NCBI RefSeq assembly: GCF_000687935.1
Contig: NZ_JHZZ01000001.1
Coordinates: 1,984,001-2,048,000 of the forward strand
Source: Polaribacter sp. Hel_I_88
GTDB taxonomy: Bacteria > Bacteroidota > Bacteroidia > Flavobacteriales > Flavobacteriaceae
Length of the DNA: 64,000 nt
Reading direction: 5' to 3'
The notes below the pieces were generated by a model. It did no database searches. It was given only the letters and a program-made list of their open reading frames with translations, and was not told the DNA's origin. The number at the start of each line of letters is the position of its first letter. Within the stretch, counting starts at the first letter, position 1. Shown here one piece after another: positions 22,965 to 31,238 of this stretch. Both the position numbers and the translations under genes were made by a program.

Positions 22965-25900
22965 ATGCAATATAATCATCAAGAAATAGAAAAGAATTGG
23001 CAAAATTTTTGGGCTGATAACCAAACTTTTAAAGCTAGTAATGAAAGTGAAAAACCTAAATTTTATGTGTTAGATATGTTTCCTTATCCTTCAGGAGCAG
23101 GTTTACATGTTGGGCATCCTTTAGGCTATATTGCAAGTGATATTTATGCACGTTACAAACGTCATAAAGGTTTTAATGTGTTGCATCCTCAAGGATATGA
23201 TTCTTTTGGTTTGCCAGCAGAACAATATGCAATTCAAACTGGGCAACATCCTGCAAAAACTACCGAAGAAAACATAAAAACGTATAGAAGACAATTAGAT
23301 CAAATTGGTTTTTCTTTTGATTGGAGCAGAGAAGTTCGTACTTCAAATCCTGAGTATTACAAATGGACTCAGTGGATTTTTATACAACTTTTTAATTCTT
23401 GGTATAATAAGGACACAGATAAAGCAGAAGATATTTCTGAACTAGAAAAAGTCTTTAAAAAAGAAGGAAACAAAAGGGTTAATGCAGTTTGTGATGATGA
23501 GATCAAATCTTTTTCTGGAGAGGAGTGGAAAGCTTTTTCAAAAACAGAACAAGAAGAAATTTTACTACAATACAGATTAACATTTTTGTCTGATACAGAA
23601 GTAAACTGGTGTCCTGCTTTAGGAACAGTGTTGGCAAATGACGAAATTGTAAACGGAGTTTCAGAAAGAGGAGGTCATCCTGTTGTCAGAAAAAAAATGA
23701 CACAATGGTCTATGCGAATTTCTGCATACGCACAACGTTTGTTAGATGGTTTAGAAAAAATTGATTGGCCACAACCTTTAAAAGATTCTCAAACCAATTG
23801 GATTGGACGTTCTCAAGGAGCAATGGTTAGTTTCAAAGTTGCGAAAGCAGATAAAAAAGCAACCAAAGAAGTAAAATTATCTTATAAAGAATTAGAAGCT
23901 TTAAAAGAATTGCGTGTAAATTTATCGAAAGCAGAGACGTTGCTTTGGGATGAATTAAAAAATAAAAAAGGTGCATCAAAATTTAGAAAAAAATATACAA
24001 TTGGTGCTTATTTGGTAGATTATATTTCTGCTGCTAAAAAATTAATTGTTGAATTTTCTGGGAAAGAAGATGAAGCTGAAAGAACAACCTATTTTAATGA
24101 TGAAGGTTTTAACGTAATTCATTTTACAAAAGAAGAAGTTACAGAAAACGTATTAAAAGTTGTTGCTAAAATAAATAATGCTATTCAGTTTTTGAAACCA
24201 ATTCAAAAATCAGAGAATACAAGTGATGATGTTTCAAATGAAAATGAAGAATCTTACAAAATAGACGTTTTCACAACTCGTCCAGACACTATTTTTGGAG
24301 TAAGTTTTATGACTTTAGCTCCAGAACACGAATTAGTTGCTAAAATTACAACTGATGCTCAAAAAGCAGAAGTTGAAGCGTATGTGAAAGCAACAGCAAA
24401 ACGTTCTGAACGTGATAGAATGGCTGATGTAAAAACCATTTCTGGTGCATTTACTGGAGCGTATGCAATTCATCCTTTTTCTGGTGAAAAAGTTCAAATT
24501 TGGATTGGAGATTATGTCTTGGCTGGTTATGGAACTGGAGCTGTAATGGCTGTTCCTTGTGGAGATCAACGTGATTATGATTTTGCTAAAAAGTTCGGAA
24601 TTCCGATTCCAAATATTTTTGAAGGTGTAGATATTTCTGAAGAAGCACATGCTGGAAAAGAAGGAACTGTAATTGCAAATTCAGATTTTTTATCAGGATT
24701 AACCTATAAAAAAGCCTTGAAATTATCAATTTTCGAGATGGAAAAAAGAGGTTTTGGGTATGGAAAAATAAATTACAGATTAAGAGACGCCGTTTTTAGC
24801 AGACAACGTTATTGGGGAGAACCATTTCCTGTGTACTACAAAGATGGAATGCCACAAATGATTGATGCAGAACACTTACCAATTGTATTGCCAGAAGTAG
24901 AAAAATACTTGCCAACTGAAGATGGAAAACCACCTTTAGGAAACGCAACTGAATGGGCTTGGGATTCTCGTGGAAAGAAAGTTGTTTCTAACGATAAATT
25001 AAAAAATAAAACTGTTTTTCCTTTAGAATTAAACACAATGCCTGGTTGGGCTGGGAGTTCTTGGTATTTTAACAGATACATGGATTCTAACAATTCAACT
25101 GAATTTGCCAGCAAAGAAGCTTTAGATTATTGGAAAGATGTAGATTTATATATTGGAGGATCTGAGCACGCAACTGGTCATTTATTATATGCACGTTTTT
25201 GGCAAAAATTCTTGTTCGATAAAGGAATTGTTCCTGTGGATGAATTTGCGAAAAAGTTGATTAATCAAGGAATGATTTTGGGAACTTCAGCATTTGTTTT
25301 TAAAGCAACTGCATTTGTTAAGAATGGCTGTGCAATCGATAAATCAAATGATGATGTTATTGAGAAAATTCCAACTGTGTTTGTTTCAAAAAATTTATTT
25401 ACAAATGATGATGAGTTTGAAACTGTTGTAAAAGAATATTTATTAGAGAATAAATTATTGAATCCTAATTTTGCAGATTTAGTAATGATAACCAAAACAC
25501 CTTTGCATGCAGATGTTTCTTTGGTAAATTCTTCTGATGAATTAGATGTAGAGGGTTTTAAAAATCATCCTTTAAATAAAGAGTATAAAAATGCTCTTTT
25601 TATAGGAAAGAGTGGAAAAGTCCTCTCTTTTGGAGAGGATTTAGGAGAGGCCTTTGAGGTTGGTAGAGAAGTAGAAAAAATGTCAAAATCAAAATACAAT
25701 GTTGTAAACCCTGATGATATTGTTGCAGAATATGGTGCAGATGCTCTACGTATGTTCGAAATGTTTTTAGGACCTTTAGAACAAACTAAACCTTGGAAAA
25801 CATCTGGTATTTCTGGAGTTTCATCTTTCTTAAAGAAATTATGGAAACTGTATTTTAATGGTGACACTTTTGAAGTTTCAGAGGAAAATGCAACTAAAGA

Positions 25901-26357
25901 GGAGTTAAAAGTTTTACATAAAACGATCAAAAAAGTACAAGAAGATATAGAGAGTTTTTCTTTCAATACATCTGTTTCTACTTTTATGATTGCCGTAAAT
26001 GAGTTAACTGCATTAAAGTGTAACAAACGTGAAATTTTAGAACCTTTATTGGTTTTGTTATCACCTTATGCACCTCATATTACAGAAGAATTGTATAGCA
26101 AATTAGGGCATACTGAAAGTATTTCAACTGCTGCTTTTCCTATTTTTGATGAAAAGCATTTAGTGGAAAGTTCTAAAGAATATCCTATTTCTTTTAATGG
26201 AAAAACGCGTTTTACAATGGAGCTTTCTCTAGATTTATCAAAAGAAGAAATAGAAAAAACAGTAATGAATCACGAAAAAACAATTGCACAATTGGAAGGA
26301 AAAACGCCTAAAAAAGTAATTGTTGTGCCTGGTAAAATTGTAAATATTGTTGGTTAA
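22965..26357 (+). CDS. leuS: Leucyl-tRNA synthetase with inserted DUF559-like domain
   Basis: 1130 residues; bacterial LeuRS is commonly 800-950. HIGH motif HVGH at 48-51 and KMSKS at 905-909 are intact, as is the CP1 editing core (VFTTRPDTIFGVSFM, GYGTGAVMAVPCGDQRD). At about 297-430, between WIGRSQGAMVSFKV and YKIDVFTTRPDT, where other LeuRSs have a few linker residues, sits a domain with the DUF559 pattern: LRVNLSKAETLLWDELKNKK, FRKKYTIGAYLVDYI (Asp352), KKLIVEFSG (Glu363), FNVIHFTKEEV. The ElDGxxH part of DUF559 is altered to EFSGKED, so nuclease activity is doubtful. A second unusual run (VLSFGEDLGEAFE, about 887-899) is encoded by a palindromic repeat. Start chosen because the upstream TTG overlaps the -7 box. 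Confidence 0.95.
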   Translation: MQYNHQEIEKNWQNFWADNQTFKASNESEKPKFYVLDMFPYPSGAGLHVGHPLGYIASDIYARYKRHKGFNVLHPQGYDSFGLPAEQYAIQTGQHPAKTTEENIKTYRRQLDQIGFSFDWSREVRTSNPEYYKWTQWIFIQLFNSWYNKDTDKAEDISELEKVFKKEGNKRVNAVCDDEIKSFSGEEWKAFSKTEQEEILLQYRLTFLSDTEVNWCPALGTVLANDEIVNGVSERGGHPVVRKKMTQWSMRISAYAQRLLDGLEKIDWPQPLKDSQTNWIGRSQGAMVSFKVAKADKKATKEVKLSYKELEALKELRVNLSKAETLLWDELKNKKGASKFRKKYTIGAYLVDYISAAKKLIVEFSGKEDEAERTTYFNDEGFNVIHFTKEEVTENVLKVVAKINNAIQFLKPIQKSENTSDDVSNENEESYKIDVFTTRPDTIFGVSFMTLAPEHELVAKITTDAQKAEVEAYVKATAKRSERDRMADVKTISGAFTGAYAIHPFSGEKVQIWIGDYVLAGYGTGAVMAVPCGDQRDYDFAKKFGIPIPNIFEGVDISEEAHAGKEGTVIANSDFLSGLTYKKALKLSIFEMEKRGFGYGKINYRLRDAVFSRQRYWGEPFPVYYKDGMPQMIDAEHLPIVLPEVEKYLPTEDGKPPLGNATEWAWDSRGKKVVSNDKLKNKTVFPLELNTMPGWAGSSWYFNRYMDSNNSTEFASKEALDYWKDVDLYIGGSEHATGHLLYARFWQKFLFDKGIVPVDEFAKKLINQGMILGTSAFVFKATAFVKNGCAIDKSNDDVIEKIPTVFVSKNLFTNDDEFETVVKEYLLENKLLNPNFADLVMITKTPLHADVSLVNSSDELDVEGFKNHPLNKEYKNALFIGKSGKVLSFGEDLGEAFEVGREVEKMSKSKYNVVNPDDIVAEYGADALRMFEMFLGPLEQTKPWKTSGISGVSSFLKKLWKLYFNGDTFEVSEENATKEELKVLHKTIKKVQEDIESFSFNTSVSTFMIAVNELTALKCNKREILEPLLVLLSPYAPHITEELYSKLGHTESISTAAFPIFDEKHLVESSKEYPISFNGKTRFTMELSLDLSKEEIEKTVMNHEKTIAQLEGKTPKKVIVVPGKIVNIVG
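23910..24186 (+). other. DUF559-like (Vsr/PD-(D/E)XK-type) domain inserted in leuS
   Basis: Codons 316 to about 407 of leuS encode a compact domain whose spacing of conserved residues follows DUF559: LR-N-S-AE-LW-L, FRKKY-IG-YLVDY, LIVEF-G, F-VI-F--EEV. Asp352 and Glu363 occupy the catalytic D...E places. It is in frame, uses the same codon style as its surroundings, and is joined by charged linkers on both sides (KKATKEVKLSYKE and QKSENTSDDVSNENEES). Confidence 0.75.
25621..25652 (+). repeat. Palindromic three-arm repeat inside leuS
   Basis: TCCTCTC-TTTT-GGAGAGGA-TTTA-GGAGAGG-CC. Same layout as the copies near the arsS, susD and moaD 3' ends but with different arm bases. Translated in frame just before the KMSKS region. 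Confidence 0.75.
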
Positions 26358-26404
26358 AGACATCGCTTTTTTATAGTTTTTAGTTTGTTAGAGATTAAAA
26401 AATC

Positions 26405-26442
26405 AGACCTCCAAGGTTTTTAAAACCTTGGAGGTCTTTTTA
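26405..26442 (+). terminator. leuS terminator (CCAAGG-type palindrome)
   Basis: AGACCTCCAAGGTTTT (26405-26420) and AAAACCTTGGAGGTCT (26422-26437) form a 16-bp perfect stem followed by T's. The core belongs to the same repeat family as the palindromes between susC and susD. Confidence 0.85.
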
Positions 26443-26467
26443 TTCAGAATATCTTCATCGATTTACA

Positions 26468-26498
26468 TTGATTTTTTATCAATAAAAACCTACATTTG
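26468..26498 (+). promoter_or_regulatory. Promoter TTG-N20-TACATTTG
   Basis: Complete Bacteroidota-type promoter: TTG at 26468-26470 and TACATTTG at 26491-26498, 17 bp before the ATG of the enoyl-CoA hydratase gene. Confidence 0.65.
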
Positions 26499-26514
26499 GT
26501 AAAATTATTCTCCT

Positions 26515-27285
26515 ATGACCACTTCAAGAAAAAGCGGAAGTTTATATACCAATATTCAAAATAATATTGCTACTATAGAGTTTGGGCATCCTGCAAGTAA
26601 TTCCTTTCCAAGTGATTTATTAGACAGATTAACAAAAGAATTAGATGCAATTGCACAAAACGATTCAGTTTCTGTAATCATTTTAAAATCTGAAGGCGAA
26701 AAAGCATTTTGTGCTGGTGCTTCTTTTGATGAATTAGTCGCGATTTCAAATTTAGAAGAAGGGAAACAATTTTTTGCTGGTTTTGCCAATGTTATAAATG
26801 CCATGAGAACGTGTGGCAAATTAATTATTGGACGAATTCAAGGAAAAACAGTTGGTGGTGGAGTTGGTTTGGCTGCTGCTTGCGATTACGTTTTGGCAAC
26901 TGAAAGTGCATCCATAAAATTATCGGAATTTACTATTGGTATTGGTCCTTTTGTAATTGAACCTGCAGTAAAACGAAAAATAGGGTTGGCAGCTTTGTCC
27001 GAATTAACCTTAGATGCCACAAATTGGCAAAATGCTTATTGGGCAAAAGAAAAAGGCTTGTATGCAAGAGTTTTTGAAAACATAAAAGAATTAGATAAAG
27101 AAGTTGAACTTTTTGCAGAAAAATTAGCTTCTTATAATCCACAAGCTTTAGCAGCAATGAAAAAAGTGCTGTGGGAAAATACAGATGATTGGGAGTCACT
27201 TTTATCGGAAAGAGCAAAAATTTCTGGAGAATTAGTTTTATCAGAATTTACAAAAAATGCGTTGGCTAAATTTTCAAAGAAATAA
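26515..27285 (+). CDS. Enoyl-CoA hydratase/isomerase family protein
   Basis: 256 residues of the crotonase superfamily. Oxyanion-hole segments are AFCAGASFDEL and KTVGGGVGLAAACDYV; the second usual glutamate is in KLSEFTIGIGPFVIEP. The first catalytic glutamate of classic enoyl-CoA hydratase (GGGxE) is replaced by glycine (GGGVG), which is seen in methylglutaconyl-CoA hydratase-like members, so leucine degradation is a possible role. It is followed 3 bp later by the MOSC gene and is first in a three-gene transcript. Confidence 0.88.
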   Translation: MTTSRKSGSLYTNIQNNIATIEFGHPASNSFPSDLLDRLTKELDAIAQNDSVSVIILKSEGEKAFCAGASFDELVAISNLEEGKQFFAGFANVINAMRTCGKLIIGRIQGKTVGGGVGLAAACDYVLATESASIKLSEFTIGIGPFVIEPAVKRKIGLAALSELTLDATNWQNAYWAKEKGLYARVFENIKELDKEVELFAEKLASYNPQALAAMKKVLWENTDDWESLLSERAKISGELVLSEFTKNALAKFSKK

Positions 27286-27288
27286 TTT

Positions 27289-27846
27289 ATGAAAATTATA
27301 GCAACTAATATTGGTGAACGTAGAGAAGTTCATTGGAAAAAGAAAAAAGTAACTACGGGTATTTATAAATTTCCAGTTGATGAACCTATTTTTTTGGATA
27401 GAGAAGAGGTAAAAGGAGATGAAATTTCCGACAGAAAATATCATGGAGGAATCAATCAGGCTGTTTACGGATATTCTTTAAAACATTATGAATATTTTAA
27501 AAACTTGCATCCTAATTTAGAGTGGAGTTATGGAATGTTTGGTGAAAACCTAACAATTGATAATATAGAAGAAACAAAAATTTATGTTGGTGATACTTTT
27601 AAAGTCGGTGAAACTATTTTAGAAGCAACACTTCAAAGAGACCCTTGTTTTAAATTAGGCATCCGTTTTAACGATATGAAAATTGTAAAACAACTTTGGA
27701 GCACCACAAAATGTGGCGTTTATTTTAAAGTTTTACAAACGGGTTTTGTAAAGGTAGGAGACAAGTTTGAGCAGATAAAAAGTAGCCCAGAAAATGCTAC
27801 TATTGCAGAATTATTAATCCAAAGAAAAAAAGAAAAAGCAATTTAA
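27289..27846 (+). CDS. MOSC domain protein (YiiM-like)
   Basis: 185 residues. MOSC domains bind molybdenum cofactor or related sulfur carriers. Signature pieces: DRKYHGGINQAVYGY (49-62), MFGENLT (83-89) and the cysteine loop QRDPCFKLG (Cys120). YiiM-like MOSC proteins reduce N-hydroxylated substrates, which is a possible role. Its stop codon overlaps the start of the next gene by one base (TAATG), indicating translational coupling. moaD and moaE are elsewhere in the window (54064 and 54880). Confidence 0.9.
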   Translation: MKIIATNIGERREVHWKKKKVTTGIYKFPVDEPIFLDREEVKGDEISDRKYHGGINQAVYGYSLKHYEYFKNLHPNLEWSYGMFGENLTIDNIEETKIYVGDTFKVGETILEATLQRDPCFKLGIRFNDMKIVKQLWSTTKCGVYFKVLQTGFVKVGDKFEQIKSSPENATIAELLIQRKKEKAI

Positions 27847-28403
27847 TGAAGTTAAGAAAAAGATATTTTTTGCTTATTTTTTTAGCAATTGCTCCTTTTT
27901 ATAAATTTATTCATCCAGAAAATTATTGTTTTGGTGATGTAGATTTGGTGATTATTGGAGGCTTTATGGTATTATTTGCAATTACTTTTTTAGTTATTTT
28001 CTTCAATAACTTATATTTAATAACGATAAAAAAAGAACTCTTTAATTTTAGACCAGTAATTATAACAGTTGTTTTTTTAATAGCCTTATACACTACTTTA
28101 GGATTGCATGACAAGAATATATTTCAAGAGAAAATAAAAACCTATAAAGGTTTTTCTAAAGAAAAAGATCAACTTGAAATAAATTTATTTGATGATAATA
28201 CTTTTGAGCTGAAAATAATTTATCCTAAATCTTACTGTGTCGAAAAAGGCGAATATAGTTTTAAAAACGACACATTATTACTAGATAAATATAATAAAGT
28301 AAAAGGGAATATTATTTTTGATGATATGTATGTTTATAATGACACTCAGAAAAGCTTAAATCCTATATATTCTGGTCTTCCTGTTTTTGTTTCAGAAAAA
28401 TAA
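27846..28403 (+). CDS. Hypothetical membrane protein
   Basis: 185 residues with three predicted TM segments in the first 90 residues (about 7-22, 33-55, 63-83), then a soluble C-terminal half with alternating strands (LEINLFDDNTFELKIIY, KGEYSFKNDTLLLDKY). The latter looks like a small beta domain exposed to one side of the membrane. Family not recognised; coupled to the MOSC gene by a one-base overlap. Confidence 0.75.
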   Translation: MKLRKRYFLLIFLAIAPFYKFIHPENYCFGDVDLVIIGGFMVLFAITFLVIFFNNLYLITIKKELFNFRPVIITVVFLIALYTTLGLHDKNIFQEKIKTYKGFSKEKDQLEINLFDDNTFELKIIYPKSYCVEKGEYSFKNDTLLLDKYNKVKGNIIFDDMYVYNDTQKSLNPIYSGLPVFVSEK

Positions 28404-28453
28404 ATAAGCACTAAAAAATAATAGTTTTATGTGTTATAATTAAAATAAAAGTA

Positions 28454-28537
28454 TATATTTGTATGTGGTTTTTAATTAAGCCACACTTTTTCTTTTTCAT
28501 AGCAATTTTCCCACTCATTTTATGAGTGGGTTTTTTT
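28454..28537 (+). ncRNA. Candidate small RNA between promoter box and terminator
   Basis: A TATATTTG box (28454-28461) is followed by a TGTGG...CCACA hairpin (28465-28486) and then by a strong terminator, which would yield a transcript of about 70 nt with no ORF. It could also be nothing more than the terminator of the preceding operon with a chance box. Confidence 0.35.
28510..28537 (+). terminator. Terminator before ctaB
   Basis: CCCACTCAT (28510-28518) pairs with ATGAGTGGG (28522-28530), followed by seven T. Confidence 0.85.
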
Positions 28538-28592
28538 GTGTTTTTTAACTAATAAAACACTTTAAATATATGGTAAATTGATAATTATCAAA

Positions 28593-28600
28593 TATCTTTG
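28593..28600 (+). promoter_or_regulatory. -7 box (TATCTTTG) for the cytochrome oxidase operon
   Basis: TATCTTTGCA match 19 bp before the ctaB ATG at 28619. It overlaps the TTG at 28598, which rules that codon out as the start. Confidence 0.6.
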
Positions 28601-28618
28601 CAGTTCATTAGTGGCAAT

Positions 28619-29521
28619 ATGAATGCAACAGTAATTTCAGAGACAAAAACATCAATGAACACACTTTTATCAGATTTGAAACAGCTTACAAAAGTTGGGT
28701 TGTCTTTAAGTGTGGTGTTCTCTTCTATTGCTGGGTATTTATTAGGGGTTGAAGTTGTAGATTACAAAATACTTTTCTTATTAGCTTTAGGAGGTTTTTT
28801 TATGGTGGGTGCATCAAATGCATTTAATCAAATTATAGAAAAAGACACAGATGCTATTATGCAAAGAACAAAAAACAGACCTTTACCAACTGGAAGAATG
28901 TCTGTAAATTTTGCCATGTTTGTGGCTGTTTTATTTACAGTTTTAGGTTTATCTATACTGTACAGCATCAATCCAAAAACAGCATTGTTTGGAGCAGTTT
29001 CTATATTTTTATATACTTGTGCCTACACACCTTTAAAATCGGTAACACCACTAACTGTTTTTGTAGGTGCAATTCCAGGTGCAATTCCTTTTATGTTAGG
29101 TTGGGTTGCAGCTACTAATCAATTTGGTATAGAAGCAGGTTTTTTATTTATGATTCAGTTTTTTTGGCAATTCCCACACTTTTGGGCCATTGGTTGGTTG
29201 CAAGATGAAGAATATAAAAAGGCAGGGTTTAATATGTTGCCAATGAATAAAAAGGACAAAAATGCAGTAAAACAAATTATATTTTACACTGTTATTATGA
29301 TTTTTGTTTCTGTAGCACCTGTTTTAAAAGTGTCTGGTGATTTTTATATACATCCAATATCTGCTGTACTTGTTGCTTTATTAGGAATGTACATGTTATA
29401 TTTTGGTTTTAAATTACACAAATCTGAAACAAATATAGATGCAAGAAAGTTGATGTTATCTAGCATTTTGTATATTACACTAGTGCCAATTATATATGTA
29501 GTTGATAAATTTTTACATTAA
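28619..29521 (+). CDS. ctaB: Heme O synthase (protoheme IX farnesyltransferase)
   Basis: 300 residues from the ATG at 28619. UbiA-type prenyltransferase with about eight or nine TM helices. The two aspartate-rich motifs are present: NAFNQIIEKDTDAIMQRTKNRPLP and QFPHFWAIGWLQDEEYKKAG. It farnesylates heme B to heme O for the heme-copper oxidase encoded around it. First gene of an eight-gene plus-strand operon. Also named cyoE. Confidence 0.95.
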   Translation: MNATVISETKTSMNTLLSDLKQLTKVGLSLSVVFSSIAGYLLGVEVVDYKILFLLALGGFFMVGASNAFNQIIEKDTDAIMQRTKNRPLPTGRMSVNFAMFVAVLFTVLGLSILYSINPKTALFGAVSIFLYTCAYTPLKSVTPLTVFVGAIPGAIPFMLGWVAATNQFGIEAGFLFMIQFFWQFPHFWAIGWLQDEEYKKAGFNMLPMNKKDKNAVKQIIFYTVIMIFVSVAPVLKVSGDFYIHPISAVLVALLGMYMLYFGFKLHKSETNIDARKLMLSSILYITLVPIIYVVDKFLH

Positions 29522-29524
29522 AAA

Positions 29525-30112
29525 ATGACAAACGAACAAACATTAAATCAAGAATATATTGTAGCCAAAAAAAAATCTGCAAAACCTATGTTATGGGTTT
29601 CTATGATTAGTATGGTTATGTTTTTTGCGGGCTTAACAAGCGCCTACGTTATAAGTATGAAACGTGAAGATTGGGTTGCTTTTGATTTGCCTGAAGCATT
29701 TTATATAAGCACAATTTTAATTATTGCAAGTAGTATTACACTTATGCTATCGCAAAGATTTTTAAAACAAGATAAAAGACAATTATCACTTATAATGGTA
29801 GTAGTTACTTTACTTTTAGGAATTGGTTTTGTTTGGCAACAATATGTTGGTTTTAATCAACTAAAAAGTATTGGATTATTTTTTACAGGACCAGAAAGCA
29901 CAGTTTCAACATCGTTTATAATTGGTATTTCTTTTATGCACGTTCTGCACATTATTGCAGGTTTAGTTGTTCTTTTTGTTGTAATTTATAATCATTTTAA
30001 ATACAAATACAAATCAGACGATATGCTTGGTTTTGAACTAGGTGCAATCTTCTGGCATTTTGTAGATTTATTATGGATTTATCTATTTTTGTTTTTCTCT
30101 TTTATAAAGTGA
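29525..30112 (+). CDS. Cytochrome c oxidase subunit III-like protein (short)
   Basis: 195 residues, five TM helices, heme-copper oxidase subunit III family. The FMHVLHIIAGLVVLFVV segment and the C-terminal LGAIFWHFVDLLWIYLF are the typical last two helices. It starts 3 bp after ctaB. Bacteroidota oxidase operons often carry two subunit III genes in a row, and this is the shorter one. Confidence 0.9.
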   Translation: MTNEQTLNQEYIVAKKKSAKPMLWVSMISMVMFFAGLTSAYVISMKREDWVAFDLPEAFYISTILIIASSITLMLSQRFLKQDKRQLSLIMVVVTLLLGIGFVWQQYVGFNQLKSIGLFFTGPESTVSTSFIIGISFMHVLHIIAGLVVLFVVIYNHFKYKYKSDDMLGFELGAIFWHFVDLLWIYLFLFFSFIK

Positions 30113-30164
30113 TTAAAAATAGTTATTTTTGACGAACGTTTAAGATTTAAATTAAATATTATTT

Positions 30165-31148
30165 ATGGAAGCAAATATTGCTATACCTTCAGACGAGAAA
30201 AACACTTGGAATGGTGGTAGTGGAGTAAAACCATTTGGCGCTAGCTATGGTAAAATGATGATGTGGTTTTTTATCGTTTCTGATGCACTAACCTTTTCAG
30301 GATTTTTGGCAGCGTACGGTTTAACTCGTTTTAAATTTATCGATTCTTGGCCAATTGCAGATGAGGTTTTTACACACGTCCCTTTTATACATGGAATATA
30401 TCCAATGTATTATGTTGCATTTATGACGTTTGTACTTATTTTTTCTTCAGTAACAATGGTGTTAGCTGTTGATGCTGGTCATCAAATGAAAAAAAACAAA
30501 GTAGCTTGGTATATGTTTGCTACCATTATTGGAGGTTTAATATTCGTAGGCTCTCAAGCCTGGGAATGGAATACGTTTATAAATGGTTCTTATGGAGCTG
30601 TTAAAACGCCTCAAGGTAAAGTTTTACAATTTGTAAAAGACGGTCATCAAATAGCGCTATCAGATTTTGTAGTAGGAGATAGAATGGATGAAAGAGTTAC
30701 ACACACAAAGAAAAACGGATTATGGTTTGAAAGTGGAGAAACAGTCCCTGAATATTCAATTGCTCAAATTACAGCTTCGTATAAAGCAAACCCTAATATT
30801 CAAATTAGGAGCGAGCAAATTAATATGGATGAAAAGAAAAAAATAGTTTTTTCTAGAGAAAAAGGGTTAGAAGAATTATTAAAAGGTGGTGCTGTTGTAG
30901 AAGGAGCAAATTTAACTGCAAACGAATATGGAAACACAATTTTTGCAAATTTCTTTTTCTTTATCACAGGTTTTCACGGTTTTCACGTATTCTCTGGTAT
31001 TATGATCAACATAATTATTTTCTTTAATGTGCTTCTTGGTACTTATGAAAAAAGAGGACACTATGAAATGGTAGAAAAAGTTGGTTTATATTGGCACTTT
31101 GTAGATTTAGTTTGGGTATTTGTATTTACATTCTTCTACTTAGTTTAA
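30165..31148 (+). CDS. Cytochrome c oxidase subunit III (long form)
   Basis: 327 residues. Conserved helices GKMMMWFFIVSDALTFSGFLAAYGL near the start and FFFFITGFHGFHVFSGIM plus GLYWHFVDLVWVFVFTFFYL at the end. Between them a soluble insert of about 100 residues (about 155-255) interrupts the helical array; this is larger than the compact subunit III of proteobacteria. Follows the short paralogue by 52 bp. Confidence 0.92.
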   Translation: MEANIAIPSDEKNTWNGGSGVKPFGASYGKMMMWFFIVSDALTFSGFLAAYGLTRFKFIDSWPIADEVFTHVPFIHGIYPMYYVAFMTFVLIFSSVTMVLAVDAGHQMKKNKVAWYMFATIIGGLIFVGSQAWEWNTFINGSYGAVKTPQGKVLQFVKDGHQIALSDFVVGDRMDERVTHTKKNGLWFESGETVPEYSIAQITASYKANPNIQIRSEQINMDEKKKIVFSREKGLEELLKGGAVVEGANLTANEYGNTIFANFFFFITGFHGFHVFSGIMINIIIFFNVLLGTYEKRGHYEMVEKVGLYWHFVDLVWVFVFTFFYLV

Positions 31149-31190
31149 AAAAATAAGTTCATATAAAGGCAAAGCCTTTTGATTTCATTT

Positions 31191-31220
31191 AAATTGTCTT
31201 TCCAGGAAAAGCTGGAATTT
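31191..31220. repeat. TTCCAG hairpin within the oxidase operon
   Basis: AAATTGTC leader, then TTCCAG and CTGGAA arms around GAAAAG. Sister of the repeat at 7308-7335; upstream of it AAAGGC/GCCTTT forms another small stem (31166-31180). Confidence 0.45.
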
Positions 31221-31238
31221 AAAAATAGCATTAAAAAA

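Noticed and set aside
25565..26026. 153-codon minus-strand ORF opposite leuS
   Set aside because: The leuS frame is clearly coding here (KMSKS region and anticodon-binding domain); the antisense frame shows no family motif.
22965..26357. Intein or group I/II intron in leuS
   Set aside because: The inserted block has no intein splice-junction residues (no Cys/Ser start with His-Asn end), stays in frame, and replaces a surface linker; a domain insertion explains it better.
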